64,000 bases of DNA from Amaranthus tricolor (GCF_026212465.1 NC_080059.1:15933711-15997710), one strand, 5' to 3'. Counted from the stretch's first letter, positions 1 to 12,323 are shown. Notes: a model not told the origin generated them from the letters alone. A program made the numbers and translations.

Positions 1-180
1 TTAGGCCAAAGTCTGTTTGCTATTTAAATAAAAAGGATTTTGGATATTTAATTTTATTTCAGATCACTTTTATAAGGAAAAAATATATGTAGTATTAAAA
101 TTTGATTATCATTCTACACATTATTAATAAAATAAATAATTGCATTTTTTAAATGTAGATTATATCTAACCAAATGAACA
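1..180. other. AT-rich sequence, nothing recognised
   Basis: I see no gene or bounded repeat here. It precedes the decayed copia gag relict and may be part of it. Confidence 0.4.
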
Positions 181-451
181 ACATTTTCAATCTTCGTTTA
201 ACCATTGAGAAGGACAAGAAGAGTACAAACAATTTTCTCGACGAGGAAGAAACCTAAGTAAAAATTGTTCATAGGTATGAGGGAAAATAATTTCTTCTTG
301 ACACCTCACTCCCTGATGAGCTTTCTATGGACATTATCATGGATTCTTTGAATGATGGATTATACACTTTTAAGGGTTATTTCTTATATGCAAGAAGAGA
401 AGGCATCCCTACGAGAGTTGCATGAGATGTTAGTGCAAGCTGAGTGAATCA
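181..451 (+). pseudogene. Decayed Ty1/copia gag fragment, first piece of a split relict
   Basis: Conceptual translation resembles plant copia gag of the UBN2 type. It has a stretch DELSMDIIMDSLNDG followed, after a frameshift, by SLRELHEMLVQAE, which is how gag looks shortly before the zinc knuckle. Several stops and frameshifts are present, so it is dead. The relict is interrupted at 452 by the element at 452-3254, resumes at 3255-3304, is interrupted again by the copia derivative at 3305-6483, and resumes after 6488. The family call is by motif recognition only. Confidence 0.5.
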
Positions 452-3024
452 GTAACATCCCTGAATTTCCGACCCTTTAAACGGAACCAAAACCGCAAGG
501 GAATGGAAGAAATTCAGGTGTTACATTTAACATAAAATAAAAATAAAAATAAAGAAAAGGAAAGAAAAATGGTAAATTTTGATTGATTTAATTAAAAGGA
601 TTATTGAAAAATTCCAAACAAAATCGTGTGGAAATTTTGGCAGCATCTGCCTTGAAATTGGACGCACTAAAAGAAAATAAACACGCACTAAAACATAATT
701 AAGAAGAGGCAACACCGGCCTTGTAAAAAAATATCACAACGGAATGTTCATCCCCTAATCCTCTGTTGACATGATAAGCATGGATCGTGGTTCAAAAGTA
801 AACGCTTGAGTTTGAAGAAAGAAAAAGAACGATAACTATTTAAATCATACAACCCACAAAAACAACGCAATGGAGATAACTTATACAAAAAGGAGGACAT
901 GTGCCTCAAACTCAAAACATAAACAATCTGAATGAAATATACTACAATTAAAGTTAAAACAATAAGATTATTGCACACTATAAGACTCTCACTCATTCCC
1001 CCCATGTGCAATGCATAGAAGCTCCATCACCTATAATGTCTATCTATGATGTCCCCGTTGCTCAACGTAAGATCATAGACCAACGCGTCATAGTAGGGCC
1101 ATCAAAGACGAGCCATCAACAATGAAAACAGTAACTAACAACATGTTATATATATGACCAACAATCAAGATCCACATAACAAGATAAAAGAGGCATTCCA
1201 CTATGTAAGTATCAACTCCAACTATTTCTCATTTTGATGTACTTCTTAATGCCTTCACCATTTTCCTTCTCTTCTTTGAGTTCATATATTCTCTTATGTG
1301 GCAAGAGGCCACCATATTGGGGTTTGCAAGACCCACATGGCAACACTTCAGCCAAGGTCGGCGCCCAATGGCAAAGTATGATCATACCCCGTACAACGAC
1401 CATATACAGATGATCCATGGGTCCGGGAACTAAACCAACTGGGGTACCAATCCAGTGGAGTCACAATAAACAACCGACTTAATATCTCATCAATAAGGGA
1501 CTCATTTTCATTCATAAAACATAATTCAAAACTTATGAATAAGGAATCATTCCCATTCCATCTCATATAATACAACATTCCACTCTCGCGACATCAAAAC
1601 TCATTCTCTACCATCTCTACAAACTGATCCACACTTGAAACAATAACTTAATTATGTTTAATAGCAAATCATAGTCAACATAACTCGTATAATATTGTTA
1701 CACAAAGAAAACATATTCAAGATGCATGCAAGAGTTAACTACCACGTGTACTTACCTGCAACTGCAAGATGACAAGTCGTAAAATCACTTCAAAAAAGAT
1801 TCTTACGCCCCTCTTATGAACTGGGCACCTATACACGTTAAAAGTATCTTGACTTCATTTAGAAGCTACTTGCTCTAAGAAGTATCCTTCTACCATCCTT
1901 ACAAGTCACAACTCATTTGAATATTCACTCTAACCATACACACAACATGTTTATTCACAAAAAAAATGCCATCACTCAATCTAACTGTCATATTAGTTTT
2001 CATTAAATTCTAAAACAAGGCATGTTCAAGGGGAAAAGATTCAATTCAAACACTTTTGCAATAAAACAAGACTACGTGGGCTTAAATTGTATAATGTAGT
2101 GTATTACACCCGATTTCAATGCATGATGATAATGATTTTCAATCAAAATTGTTCCGTTGCTCAAGCTTTGAAGTGACGAGCATACAAACAAAGCAATTAG
2201 TAGCATAGACATCTCATAACCATAACAAGAAATTAGTTTGGCAACAATTGAATACTAATTACCACAACAATTAAACATCAATCATATACCCACAATTAAC
2301 AATGACGACACTTAATCACCGCTAGCGACACATGATATAATAATTCTTTATTAGTAATTTTATCAATAATGCTTTATTAGTAAATTTTATCACTAATTTT
2401 TTTATTAGTAATTTTATCACCACCAAACCAACAACAATAATCACATTCACCACCATTAGCATAATTAATTTACATTTAACTATTAAAAGTGACCAACAAC
2501 TCTAACTATTTTTTATCATCAAAACCACCATTATTAATCAAAAATAATACTTATCAAAAGCTTCTATAAATTTGTCTCAATATTACAAAATCACCAAAAT
2601 ACATAAAAGTAGTACATACTACCTTTAATTTTATCCTCAACACAAACCCTAACTTATTCATTTTAAAATCTCACTTCTAACACTTACCCATTACAAATTC
2701 TATCAAGATATAAACTAATTTAAACTAAGATTCATGAATATACCCAAAACTTTAAAGATTAAAAGCACTAATTTAAAATAAGGATGAAAAAGCTCACAAA
2801 AATGAAGGAGAGAAAAAAGGTGCATGGGGGACAGCCACTGGCTGCTGGCTGGTGGTGCTAGTTGTTGGTGGCGGCATCCACTGGAGTGGTGGTGGTTTGG
2901 TGTTGTGAGGGTAGAGTAAAGGGTTATGGAAGATGAGAAAAAAAAGGTAAGGAGTGTTTACTTGAGAATTGAGGGAGTGAGTAGGTTTTAAAAGTCCTTA
3001 CCATACTAACTTTAATTTATTTAA

Positions 3025-3117
<93 letters not shown>

Positions 3118-3254
3118 TGACTACTTCAATAAAAGAAAAAGAATGTAAATATTTAAAGGCTAATTTAATTATTCGATAATAAATATATTAAATTATTTTT
3201 TTTCAAATAATTTCAAAATAAATAACTTGACGTAATAAATTATGGGGTGTGACA
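452..3254. mobile_element. Unclassified 2.8-kb non-coding inserted element
   Basis: The segment interrupts the copia relict and is flanked by a 6-bp direct repeat gaatca (446-451 and 3255-3260). Its ends form an imperfect terminal inverted repeat: gtaacatccctgaattt on the left against gtcacaccccataattt read inward from the right, 13 of 17 matching. I see no convincing coding sequence inside; short minus-strand ORFs such as 748-1011 and 1348-1578 look like chance. It carries an AAT microsatellite near its right end. The 6-bp duplication and weak TIR do not settle a class. It could be a non-autonomous DNA transposon or a decayed retroelement. Its right part recurs in the second block. Confidence 0.5.
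3025..3117. repeat. (AAT)n microsatellite
   Basis: About 31 uninterrupted AAT units lie inside the unclassified inserted element. Confidence 0.95.
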
Positions 3255-3304
3255 GAATCATTTTCGAGGACCCTTTCACAACTTCTCAAGGAAGTGATAT
3301 TAGT
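3255..3304 (+). pseudogene. Decayed copia gag fragment, second piece
   Basis: A 50-bp island between two insertions. It starts with the right copy of the gaatca duplication and ends with ttagt (3300-3304), the left target-site duplication of the next element. Read through, it would join the gag pieces on either side. Confidence 0.4.
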
Positions 3305-4138
3305 TGTTGTGATTAGTGTGACTTGAGTGCACATTTGATGAGGTGCATTCATGTGTGACCTTTGGGATGAAATCCCATGAATGTGTTAATGTGGGTGTAT
3401 TAAGTTAAGTTTTGATGATTGATTTATGATGGTGATTAAGTATGGATTAATAAGGTAATGAAGTGTAAGAGTTATGGGACTTAATGAAGAAGTGGAAAGG
3501 TTGAATCAAGATGCTCTACTATGCAAGTCGAGCAATACTGTCAGAAGCCTTCTGAAGGGCCGCTCGACCAGCTCGCTCGACCAAGCGAGCTCCAAGTTGG
3601 GTCGAGCGAGCAGACATAATGCAACCAGAAGCTTATTGAAGTCCGCTCGACCAAGTCGCTCGACCGAGCGATTCCCTGTTTTGGTCGAGCGAAGTCTCTG
3701 ATACTCTAGAATGTTGTTTTATGACTCTTCATGTACTTAGGGATGTTTCATTATCATTTGATCATAGCTTTAATGTACTTAATGTAACTTAGTGTGATCT
3801 CTCCTATAAATAGAGAGCTCTCAATCATATTGTAATCATCCACAAAATACACCCCAAGCCAAACACTAGCCTATATCTCTTCTCTATTATAATTCTCTAT
3901 ATTTGAGAGTTCTTTGAACTCCTTTTGATAATATAAGAGATACTACACACTGGAGGACGTAGCCTTAGTTGGGTGAACCTCGTTAAATCTTTGTGTCATT
4001 TTATTTCTTTATTTTCTTCTACAAACATTGATATCATTGATAGCGTAATTTGTTTGTCATTAAAACTTCATACACTCGATCTTGGTAATATTGGAGTTTG
4101 AAACACATTGTTCGAACTCTAATACATCGTCGTTTTCA
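3305..4138 (+). repeat. 5' LTR of the gag-protease copia derivative
   Basis: 834 bp, TG...CA ends. It holds a TATA-like tataaata near 3807, and around 3530-3690 a cluster of inverted GGTCGAG/CTCGACC words. An ORF at 3474-3701 runs through this cluster and is not a gene. Confidence 0.9.
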
Positions 4139-4140
4139 AT

Positions 4141-4156
4141 TGTTATCAGAGCCAAG
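4141..4156 (+). other. Primer-binding site
   Basis: The sequence tgttatcagagccaag starts two bases after the 5' LTR. It differs by one base from the common plant copia PBS core tggtatcagagc, complementary to initiator Met-tRNA. Confidence 0.75.
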
Positions 4157-4194
4157 TTGTTGTTATCGTGTTTTAGAGGTTATATTGGTGCAAC

Positions 4195-5493
4195 ATGGCT
4201 ACAATGAAACTTGATATTGAGAAGTTTGATAGGAGTGTTAACTTTGGCTTATGGCAAGTCAAAATGAAAGCAATTTTGATACAAAATGGAGTGCATAAAG
4301 CATTAGATGGCGTGGAGAAGAGACCCGAAGGCATAAGTGAGGCTAAGTGGGAAGAAATGGATGCGAAGGCTCTTTCCGCCATACAACTTTGTCTCTCTAA
4401 TGAAGTTTTGAGAGAAGTTGTAAATGAGGAAACTTCAAAAGGCCTTTGGGATAAATTGGAATCACTCTATATGGAAAAGAGTGTTACCAATCGACTTTTG
4501 TTAAAGAGTCGTTTTTATTATCTCAGATTAAAAGAAGAAAAGCCCATGAAACCGCATCTTGATGAATTTTACTCAATAGTTATGGATTTGCAAAATATTG
4601 ATGTAAAAGTGGATGATGAGGATTTGGCTATTCTTTTGTTAGTTTCTCTACCGTCTTGATATAAGCATTTTAGGGAAACCTTGTTATATGGAAGAGACAC
4701 TTTGGAGTAGTGAGGACGTTAGAAAGGCGTTGACTCAAAAGGACCTTATTGATTCTCAATTTGCTCAAAAGGAGTCAAGAGTTTCCAATGGTGCTTTATT
4801 TGTTAAAGAGTCGAGTAGGAACAAAAGGAGCATGACTTGTAACTTTTGTAAGAAGAAGGGTCACTTCAAGAAAGATTGTTGGAATTAAAGGCCAAACAAT
4901 CAAATGAAAACAAATCCACAAGAGCTAGCTCCGTCGAAGCTAGCTATGTTGAAGATGAGATATATGATGTTGATGCTCTTATCGTTACTAGTGAATATAA
5001 GGGTGGTGATTCTTGGATTTTGGATTCGGGATGTTCTAGACACATAACTTTTAACTCTAAGTTCTTCTTAACTTATCAAAAGGTTGATGGAAGAAAAGTC
5101 ACTATGGGCAATGAGGCTAGTTGTCCGATAGTTGGTATTGGAGATGTTAAAATTGTCATGTTTGATGGTGTTGAAAGAACATTGACCGGAGTCCTTCATG
5201 TTCCAGGTATGAATAAAAACATAATTTCCCTTAGTATTCTGGATAAAGAAGGTTTTAAGTGCATTGGTGAAGGTGGAGTGTTGAAGGTTGGCAACGGTCC
5301 TAATTTGTTCTTGAAAGGATCCATTAATGATGGCGTGTATATGCTTTTGGGTTTTACCTTAATTAGTTCGGCTTGTGTGTCCACTACTTCAACCGAGCAT
5401 GAAAATGAAATTGATACTTCTTTTAATGACAGATTGAGAATAATTTCAACATATCCCAATGAGTCCATGGGATGTATGGACTTGATTGGGTAA
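4195..5493 (+). pseudogene. Broken copia gag-protease gene
   Basis: The first open part (4195-4659) starts MATMKLDIEKFDRS and reads as a UBN2-type gag domain for 154 residues. It stops at a TGA where the family expects an Arg codon. The frame then shifts near 4700 and is open at 4688-4888, ending in a CCHC zinc knuckle CNFCKKKGHFKKDC. A second shift near 4880 leads to 4876-5493, with an aspartic protease motif DSGCS in place of the usual D-T/S-G-A-S. The last residues, ending CMDLIG, resemble the extreme C-terminus of copia pol, so a deletion probably fused protease to the end of RNase H. One stop, two frameshifts and the missing pol centre make it non-functional. Confidence 0.85.
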
Positions 5494-5662
5494 TTAAAAG
5501 CATACTCTTGTAAGCCCTTTGAGGGCATGTTTAGTGCATGTGCTATGTTTATGCACATGTGTTGTTTTTGTTTTGAGTATGATGCTGTGTAAGTTGTTAT
5601 GTTATGTTGGAGTGAATTAGAGAATTCTATTGACTTGGGTGAACTCAAGTCAAGGTGGAGAT

Positions 5663-6483
5663 TGTTGTGATTAGTGTGACTTGAGTGCAAATTTGATGAG
5701 GTGCATTCATGTGTGACCTTTGGGATGAAATCCCATTAATGTGTTAATGTGGGTGTATTAAGTTAAGTTTTGATGATTGATTTATGATGGTGATTAAGTA
5801 TGGATTAATAAGGTAATGAAGTGTGAGAGTTATGGGACTTAATGAAGAAGGGGAAAGGTTGAATCAAGATGCTCTACTATGCAAGTCGAGCAATACTGTC
5901 AGAAGCCTTCTGAAGAGCTGCTCGACCAACTCGCTCGACCGAGCGAGCTCCAGGTTGGGTCGAGCGAGCAGACATAATGCAACCAGAAGCTTATTGAAGT
6001 CCGCTCGACCGAGCGAACCCCTGTTTTGGTCGAGCGAAGTCTCTAATACTCTAGAATGTTGTTTTATGACTCTTCATGTACTTAGGGATGTTTCATTATC
6101 ATTTAATCATAGCTTTAATGTACTTAATGTAACTTAGTGTGATCTCTCCTATAAATAGAGAGCTCTCAATCATATTGTAATCATCCACAAAATACACCCC
6201 AAGCCAAACACTAGCCTATATCTCTTCTCTATTGTAATTCTTCATATTTGAGAGTTCTTTGAACTCTTTTTGATAATATAAGAGATACTACACACCGGAG
6301 GACGTAGCCTTAGTTGGGTGAACCTCGTTAAATCTTTGTGTCATTTTAATTCTTTATTTTCTCCTACAAACATTGATATCATTGATAGCGTAATTTGTTT
6401 GTCACTAAAACTTCATACACTCGATCTTGGTAATATTGGAGTTTGAAACACATTGTTCGAACTCTAATACATCGTCGTTTTCA
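5663..6483 (+). repeat. 3' LTR of the gag-protease copia derivative
   Basis: 821 bp, preceded by the purine tract at 5653-5661 and followed by the right ttagt duplication (6484-6488). It is shorter than the 5' LTR mainly by one 13-bp gap in the CTCGACC/GGTCGAG cluster. Confidence 0.9.
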
Positions 6484-7390
6484 TTAGTTAAATGGACTAC
6501 TAAGTTCAAGAAAGATAAGTTCATACAGGCCAAGAAAGGAAAAGACAAAGAGAAAGACATTATGAATGAAACACCCTTAACGAAAAAGATTAAGAAACCT
6601 AACTACTAAGATCAGATGCTTCCATTGCAATGAGATTGGTTATCGAAAATGCAATTGTCTAAAGTACCTTGAAGAAAGAAGAATAGTGCTTCTACTTCAA
6701 ATATAATGTAATAGAAGTTATTTGACTTCTTATTCTACCTATGTATATTTGATACAACTTTAAGTATTGACATTAGTGTAATGTGCAGGAACTAAAAAGG
6801 AGTGCAAGAATGACAAAGGGCGGAGATACACTTTGAGATGGAATTAGTGCTAGAGTAGCAACTCTTAAAGTTGAGATCTTCAAACTTTGTTTTATCTTTT
6901 AAGATTTGCTATTAATTTTAAATGATTGTCATTTGGAAATCATTATTAGAACAAACATTATCTCAATCTTTGTTTTAAGATCGAGAAGCTTATTCTTATT
7001 TTCTTTAACTAATAACAAAGTTGAATGTTTAATGCTATAGAATTTTTTAAAGCTTGTAGAAATTTGTCAAGTAGTTTGTGTGACAAACATGATCAATGAC
7101 ATAGAAATCAAAGGGCATAAACAAATGAAGTAGAGTATACTTGGTAAAATTATCCAATCTTTATAATTAGATTGTTGCGGTAAGTATTTTAGATCAAGAG
7201 TTATACAATCTTTTGAAACGTTGTGAAATTGTTTCACATATACTGAAAGGTAATACTTCTACAGAGCGAGAACAAAGTATTTGTTGCTCATGATGGTGTG
7301 TTTTTCTTTTATCAATATGTTTGTTCCAAGAAGACAGGTGGGGGTGAAATGTATTTCGCAAAGAGTTCGAGATGAGAGACAACTAAACAA
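6484..7390 (+). pseudogene. Decayed Ty1/copia relict, zinc knuckle to integrase end
   Basis: Continuation of the relict from 181-451 and 3255-3304. At 6492-6600 it reads KWTTKFKKDKFIQAKKGKDK and then, after a stop, a zinc knuckle CFHCNEIGYRKCNC in which the metal-binding His is Tyr. Near 6810-6870 is a stretch like the post-protease region (KGGDTL..GISARVATLKVE). Near 7280-7360 is KVFVAHDGVFF, resembling the region after the integrase core. All frames are broken. The family call is good; exact domain limits are guesses. Confidence 0.5.
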
Positions 7391-8003
7391 AGTTAATGCT
7401 TTAGTTAGACACAACTTGAAATAGTGTGTGTTGAGAAGTTGAAATGTATTTGTAAACCTTACGATGCTTTGTCCCTTCTAATATAAATCAATACCTTTGA
7501 GGGTATAATCATCTATTATTGCTTTTCTAAAAGGCTTTATGGTCTGATGTAACGTTTTAAGAGTTAAAACGTCTGATTTGATGAGTAAATCAATGTGTTT
7601 AATATTTTCAAAAATAAAAAGGGTCCTTTTACATACATACTAAGAATCTTGATCTATAGGGATAGATAGATCTACAAAAATTATAGGACTAAGTAAGGAA
7701 CTTTAATCATGTAAAGTTTATCACAGAGAAACTAATAGAGGGCTCATTCCCATGCAATATGACTGGTCTATCGTATGGATCTCATATTGCAATGTTTTGC
7801 ATTTGACCATATTTGCATTTACTTTGAGAATGTGAACATATAAGGTTAGCACTTGAAAGTATAACTACTTAGTGGGAAAAGTTTCCTTAAGTACTTGATA
7901 ATGACTAACGATAAAGTATATGATAGACAAAAACCGTTTGTTATATAAAGTTACATTTATGCAATCATCTAACAATCAGATAAAAATGATCCTCGATTTC
8001 TAT
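7391..8003. other. AT-rich sequence between copia relict and CACTA element
   Basis: I recognise no gene. It may hold the decayed 3' end of the copia relict. It ends with tat (8001-8003), the likely left half of the CACTA 3-bp target-site duplication. Confidence 0.35.
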
Positions 8004-8035
8004 CACTACAAAAAACAACTGATTTAGCGATGGAA

Positions 8036-8430
8036 AAATAGCGAGGGGAAGCGTTCGTCGCCCATGGCGACGGCAAGGCGAGAGAAAAGTTGGTCGCGAA
8101 AGCAGAAAGTATTATGGCGACGGGAAAGGTCGTCGCCTCTTGGTCGCCAACTGCCATTTTTCTTTTTTTTTTTATTTTACTACATGGCGACGGACTATCC
8201 TGTCGGCATTTCGTCGCCAAGAAAGACGGAATTTTTTTATTTTTATTTTGATGCATGGCGACGGGTGCTGTTTGTCGCCACTTGGTTGCCATGTTTGGTT
8301 TTATTTTTTTTAAATGTAGGCGACAGTTCTGTTGGTAGCCCTTTGGTCGCTATGTTTTTGAATTTGAATTCAAAAGTGGCGATGGGTTTGTAATCGCCGT
8401 CTTGTCGCCATGTGTTCTATAAATAAGCTG
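8036..8430. repeat. CACTA subterminal repeats, left end
   Basis: A cluster of GC-rich words ggcgacgg, cgtcgcc and ggtcgcca in both orientations, set in T-rich spacers. In characterised CACTA elements such subterminal motifs bind the TnpA-type protein. Confidence 0.75.
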
Positions 8431-8654
8431 CGAATTGTTGTGCATCGTATATTTTGGAAGCTAAAGAATTAGAAGAGGTTAGTGAGTTTTTTTTTTCTCT
8501 TTATATGAATTATTTTTATTTATTTTTATTATTTATATTTAGTTTCCATTGTCATTAATTTAATTTATTTTTATTATTTAATTTGTACATATTTTATTAT
8601 TTAATGTTAAATTCTATAAATAGTCCTTTATATGAATGTTGTAAAAATCACACC

Positions 8655-11254
8655 AAGATGTCTATTATTGGTCGACTTACAAACCTGAAGACAGACCAGT
8701 CTCACTGAGAGGTGTTACGACGATATTTGTGGTATTGTGAATGAAGTGTTACCAGAAGAGAATACGATGGTAAACAACTTCTACGAAACGAAAAAACAAA
8801 TAGCTACCCTTGGATTACCCGTTGAAAAGATAGATTGTTGTCCTAACGGATGTTTGATATATTGGGGGAATAATGCGAATGCAACTTGCTGTTATATTTG
8901 TGAAACTTCTAGATGGAGAAGAAACAGTAAGGGTGATAAGGTTTCGCGGAAACAATTTCATTATTTCCCCCTAGGCCCCAGATTACAAAGATTGTATGCT
9001 TCAGAGGCAACAGCTAGGCATATGAGGTCACATGCAGAGCACCGCACCAAGGATGGAGAGATGATACATCCGTCCGATGCTGAAGCGTGGTTGACATTTA
9101 ATGACATGCATCCAGACTTTGCATTGGAGACTCGAAACGTGCGGCTTGGCCTGTGTACAGATGGTTTTAACCCCTTTAGAAGTTCAGGTCAACAGTATTC
9201 ATCGTGGCCTGTCATTGTCACACCATACAATCTTCCGCCATGGATGTGCATGAAGAAGCCGTATATGTTCTTGACCGTGATTGTCCCTGGGCCAAGTAAT
9301 CCAAAGCACAACATTAACTTATATCATCAACCACTAATACAAGAGCTGAATATGTTGTGGGAGGAGGGTATTTGTACATTTGATGTGTCAAGAAAGGAGA
9401 ATTTCCAATTACGAGCAGCTTTAATGTGGACGATCAATGACTTTCCGGCTTATTCGATGTTGTCCGAGTGGAGTACTACGGGCCGATATGCTTGCCCTTA
9501 CTGCATGGATGATTCACAAGTCTTCTACCTTACGCATAGCAAGAAGATGTGTTGGTTTGATTGTCATAGAAGGTTTTTAGATAGAAGTCATCCCTATAGG
9601 AGAAATAGAATAAATTTCAGATCAGGCGTTGTTGAGAAAAAGGATCCGCCTGTTATTCGGACTGGACATGAATTACTTGATGAGTTAGACCAGTTTGGTT
9701 TTTGAGAGTCAATGAAGAAGATGCACCGGAACATAATAAAGAGGTTAGTAAGTACTCTGCTGGATGGAAGAAGAAAAGCGTATTTTGGGATTTGCCATAT
9801 TGGAAAACTAACATGATTCGACATAATTTGGACGTTATGCACATAGAGAAGAATGTTTTTCATAACATTTTCAACACTTTGTTGTGTGTGCCAAGTAAAA
9901 CAAAGGATCACATCAAGGGTAGACACGATCTGCGTGAACTTGGTATACGTTTAGAATTGCATCCTATAGGTACGTGTACACTCAAACCTTTATATAATTA
10001 ATAATTAATAATAATTCGTATAACATCTTATTATGATTATATACAGGTACGTCTATTCCTAAAGCTTCCTATACATTAAATGAACAACAGATACGTGCCT
10101 TGCTTCAATGGTTGAAGAGTATTAGATTTCCCGATGGTTATGTGTCCAATATGGCAAGGAATATTGACATGGCCAAGCATCAATTGTTCGGCATGAAAAG
10201 TCACGACTGTCATGTTTTCATGCAACGCTTAATTCCAATTGCATTCAGAGAATTGCTACCGGTGAAGGTTTGGGAAGCTCTTACCGAGTTGAGCTTATAT
10301 TTTAGAAGTTTGACAACCACAAAGCTCTGTGTGGAGGATTTGCGAAAGATGGAAGCAGATATTCCGGTTATCATCTGCAAACTAGAGACTATATTTCCGC
10401 CTAGATTCTTTGATATTATGGAACACCTTCCTATCCATTTGGCATATGAGGCTAGGATTGCAGGACCGGTCCAATACAGATGGATGTATCCGTTTGAGAG
10501 GTAAATAAATCATATGTAATTGATTTTTTCATTATTCTACTGGTGAACTAATTTTTCCATACAGGTACCTTAGACATTTGAAACTGAATGTGAAAAATAA
10601 AGCTCATGTTGAAGCGTCGATATGCAACGCATATTTAACCGAGGAAGCATCACATTTTGTTTCCCATTATTTTGAGCCACATGTGCGATGCAGGGTCAGA
10701 GACCTTCCTGGGAATAATGATGGAAGTTACAACAATATTGTCACTAGTGTATTCACAATCTTCAGTCACCCAATAAGGTTTCATGGAAAAGGAAAAGCGT
10801 ATGTTTTGGATGAAAGAGATTACGAGATTGCACATAGATATGTTTTCATAAACGATATAAGTTAGTTGACATACATCAGGGTCGCTCGTATCGTTTATAT
10901 GATCCATTTGTGTTGGCAAGTCAAGCATGTCAAGTATATTATCTTCCATATCCGAGTACAAGACAAAATTTAAAAGATTGGAGAGCGGTTTGCAAAGTCA
11001 AACAAAATAAATTTGACAAAGAAATAGAACAGAAATCCAAAGATGCTGCTTTCCAAGAAGAAAATAGGGACCATATTGAAATTAAAGAAGATGTTTCCCA
11101 AACACCGCTTCTTGATCCATCTGGCGAAATTGTTCAACAGGTGCATGATAATGATGAAAATACTGAAGAAGATGTGGATCTTGTACAGTCAGAAAACGAA
11201 GAATCCGAAACTGAAGATGTCGAGAACGACGACTATTTTAGTGATGAAGAATAA
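8655..11254 (+). pseudogene. tnp2: tnp2-type CACTA transposase pseudogene
   Basis: Transposase_21/tnp2 family, the catalytic transposase of CACTA elements. The first exon contains the Cys pattern CPNGCLIYW..CCYIC, the string WLTFNDMHPDFALETRNVRLGL and the PYCMD motif. Exons fit GT-AG introns: intron 1 is 9970-10046 and intron 2 is 10501-10564. The end holds a DPFVLASQACQVYY segment and an acidic tail. Defects: a stop after DQFGF at about 9703, consistent with loss of one T from a T run; an upstream stop near 8687; and a stop plus frameshift near 10863-10866, where a stretch between EIAHRYVFIND and the DPFVLASQA segment appears deleted. Both block copies share these defects. Confidence 0.85.
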
Positions 11255-11366
11255 TTTAGTTATTTATATGTAATTATTTAATATTTTGTGATATTTATTA
11301 AAATTTTATTATATTCCTTCGAATTATTAATATTTTATAGTAATAATAATAATAACAACAACAATA
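11255..11366. other. AT-rich spacer before MITE
   Basis: Non-coding sequence after the tnp2 stop. It ends in the TA dinucleotide (11365-11366) that flanks the MITE. Confidence 0.5.
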
Positions 11367-11852
11367 CTCCCTCCGTTCTTTTTTGATCTTCCACTTTGGG
11401 TTTTTCACACATATTAAGGAAGATAGAATCTTTGGATTGTAGTGGGTATTATTTTAATTAAATAGTAGTGTGAAGTAATGGTTGTATTGAAAGTATAAGG
11501 TTGTAGTGGGTATTATTTTAATTAAATAGTAGTGTGAAGTAATGGTTGTATTGAAAGTATAAGGTTGTAGTGGGTGTTATTTTAATTAAATAGTAGTGTG
11601 AAGTAATGATTGTATTGAAAGTATAAGGTTGTAGTGGGTATTATTTTAATTAAATAGTAGTGTGAAATAATGATTGTGTTGAAAGTATGAGAGAGAAAAT
11701 AATTATAAATAAAAGAAAAGGGGTACATTAATTGGATTTTAAGGGGTAAAAGTGGGATAAAAACTTTCTAAAAATAGAAAGTATTCTAAAGTGGAAGAAC
11801 TTTTGAAACTACCCGTTATAGTAATGTGGAAGATCAAAAAGAACGGAGGGAG
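11367..11852. mobile_element. Stowaway-like MITE nested in the CACTA element
   Basis: 486 bp with near-perfect terminal inverted repeats of 27-28 bp starting ctccctccgttcttttt, and TA on both sides (11365-11366 and 11853-11854). This is the Stowaway/mariner-type signature. It has no coding capacity and carries a four-copy minisatellite. The two TIRs differ by one T in a T run. Confidence 0.9.
11438..11693. repeat. 64-bp minisatellite, four copies, inside the MITE
   Basis: The unit begins tgtagtgggtattattttaa and repeats at 11438, 11502, 11566 and 11630 with a few substitutions. Confidence 0.9.
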
Positions 11853-11854
11853 TA

Positions 11855-12264
<410 letters not shown>

Positions 12265-12287
12265 ACAATAATTATAATAACAACACT

Positions 12288-12323
12288 AATAATAAACAAA
12301 AAACAATAATAATAATAATAATG

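Larger units (their letters stand above)
3305..6483 (+). mobile_element. Ty1/copia-type LTR retrotransposon, non-autonomous deletion derivative (gag-protease only)
   Basis: Complete by structure. The 5' LTR is 3305-4138 and the 3' LTR 5663-6483. A 5-bp target-site duplication ttagt lies at 3300-3304 and 6484-6488. The LTRs begin TGTTG and end TTTTCA. A primer-binding site with the ttatcagagcc core typical of initiator-Met-tRNA-primed copia elements follows the 5' LTR, and a purine tract aggtggaga precedes the 3' LTR. The internal region is only about 1.5 kb and codes for gag and protease remnants. Integrase, reverse transcriptase and RNase H are missing, so it could move only with enzymes supplied in trans. 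I count about 21 substitutions plus one 13-bp indel between the LTRs, roughly 2.6%. Confidence 0.9.

Noticed and set aside
1348..1578. Short minus-strand ORFs in the 2.8-kb element
   Set aside because: No domain, no start context and no conservation clue; chance ORFs.
3474..3701. ORF starting MGLNEEVERLNQ, also at 5823-6137, 25442-25669 and 27791-28105
   Set aside because: It lies inside the copia LTRs and differs in frame end between LTRs, so it is LTR sequence and not a gene.
5196..5690. 164-residue minus-strand ORF
   Set aside because: Antisense shadow of the copia protease region and LTR edge.
8064..8393. ORFs in the GGCGACG-rich stretch on both strands, and similar ones at 15291-15695
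   Set aside because: They are translations of CACTA subterminal repeats.
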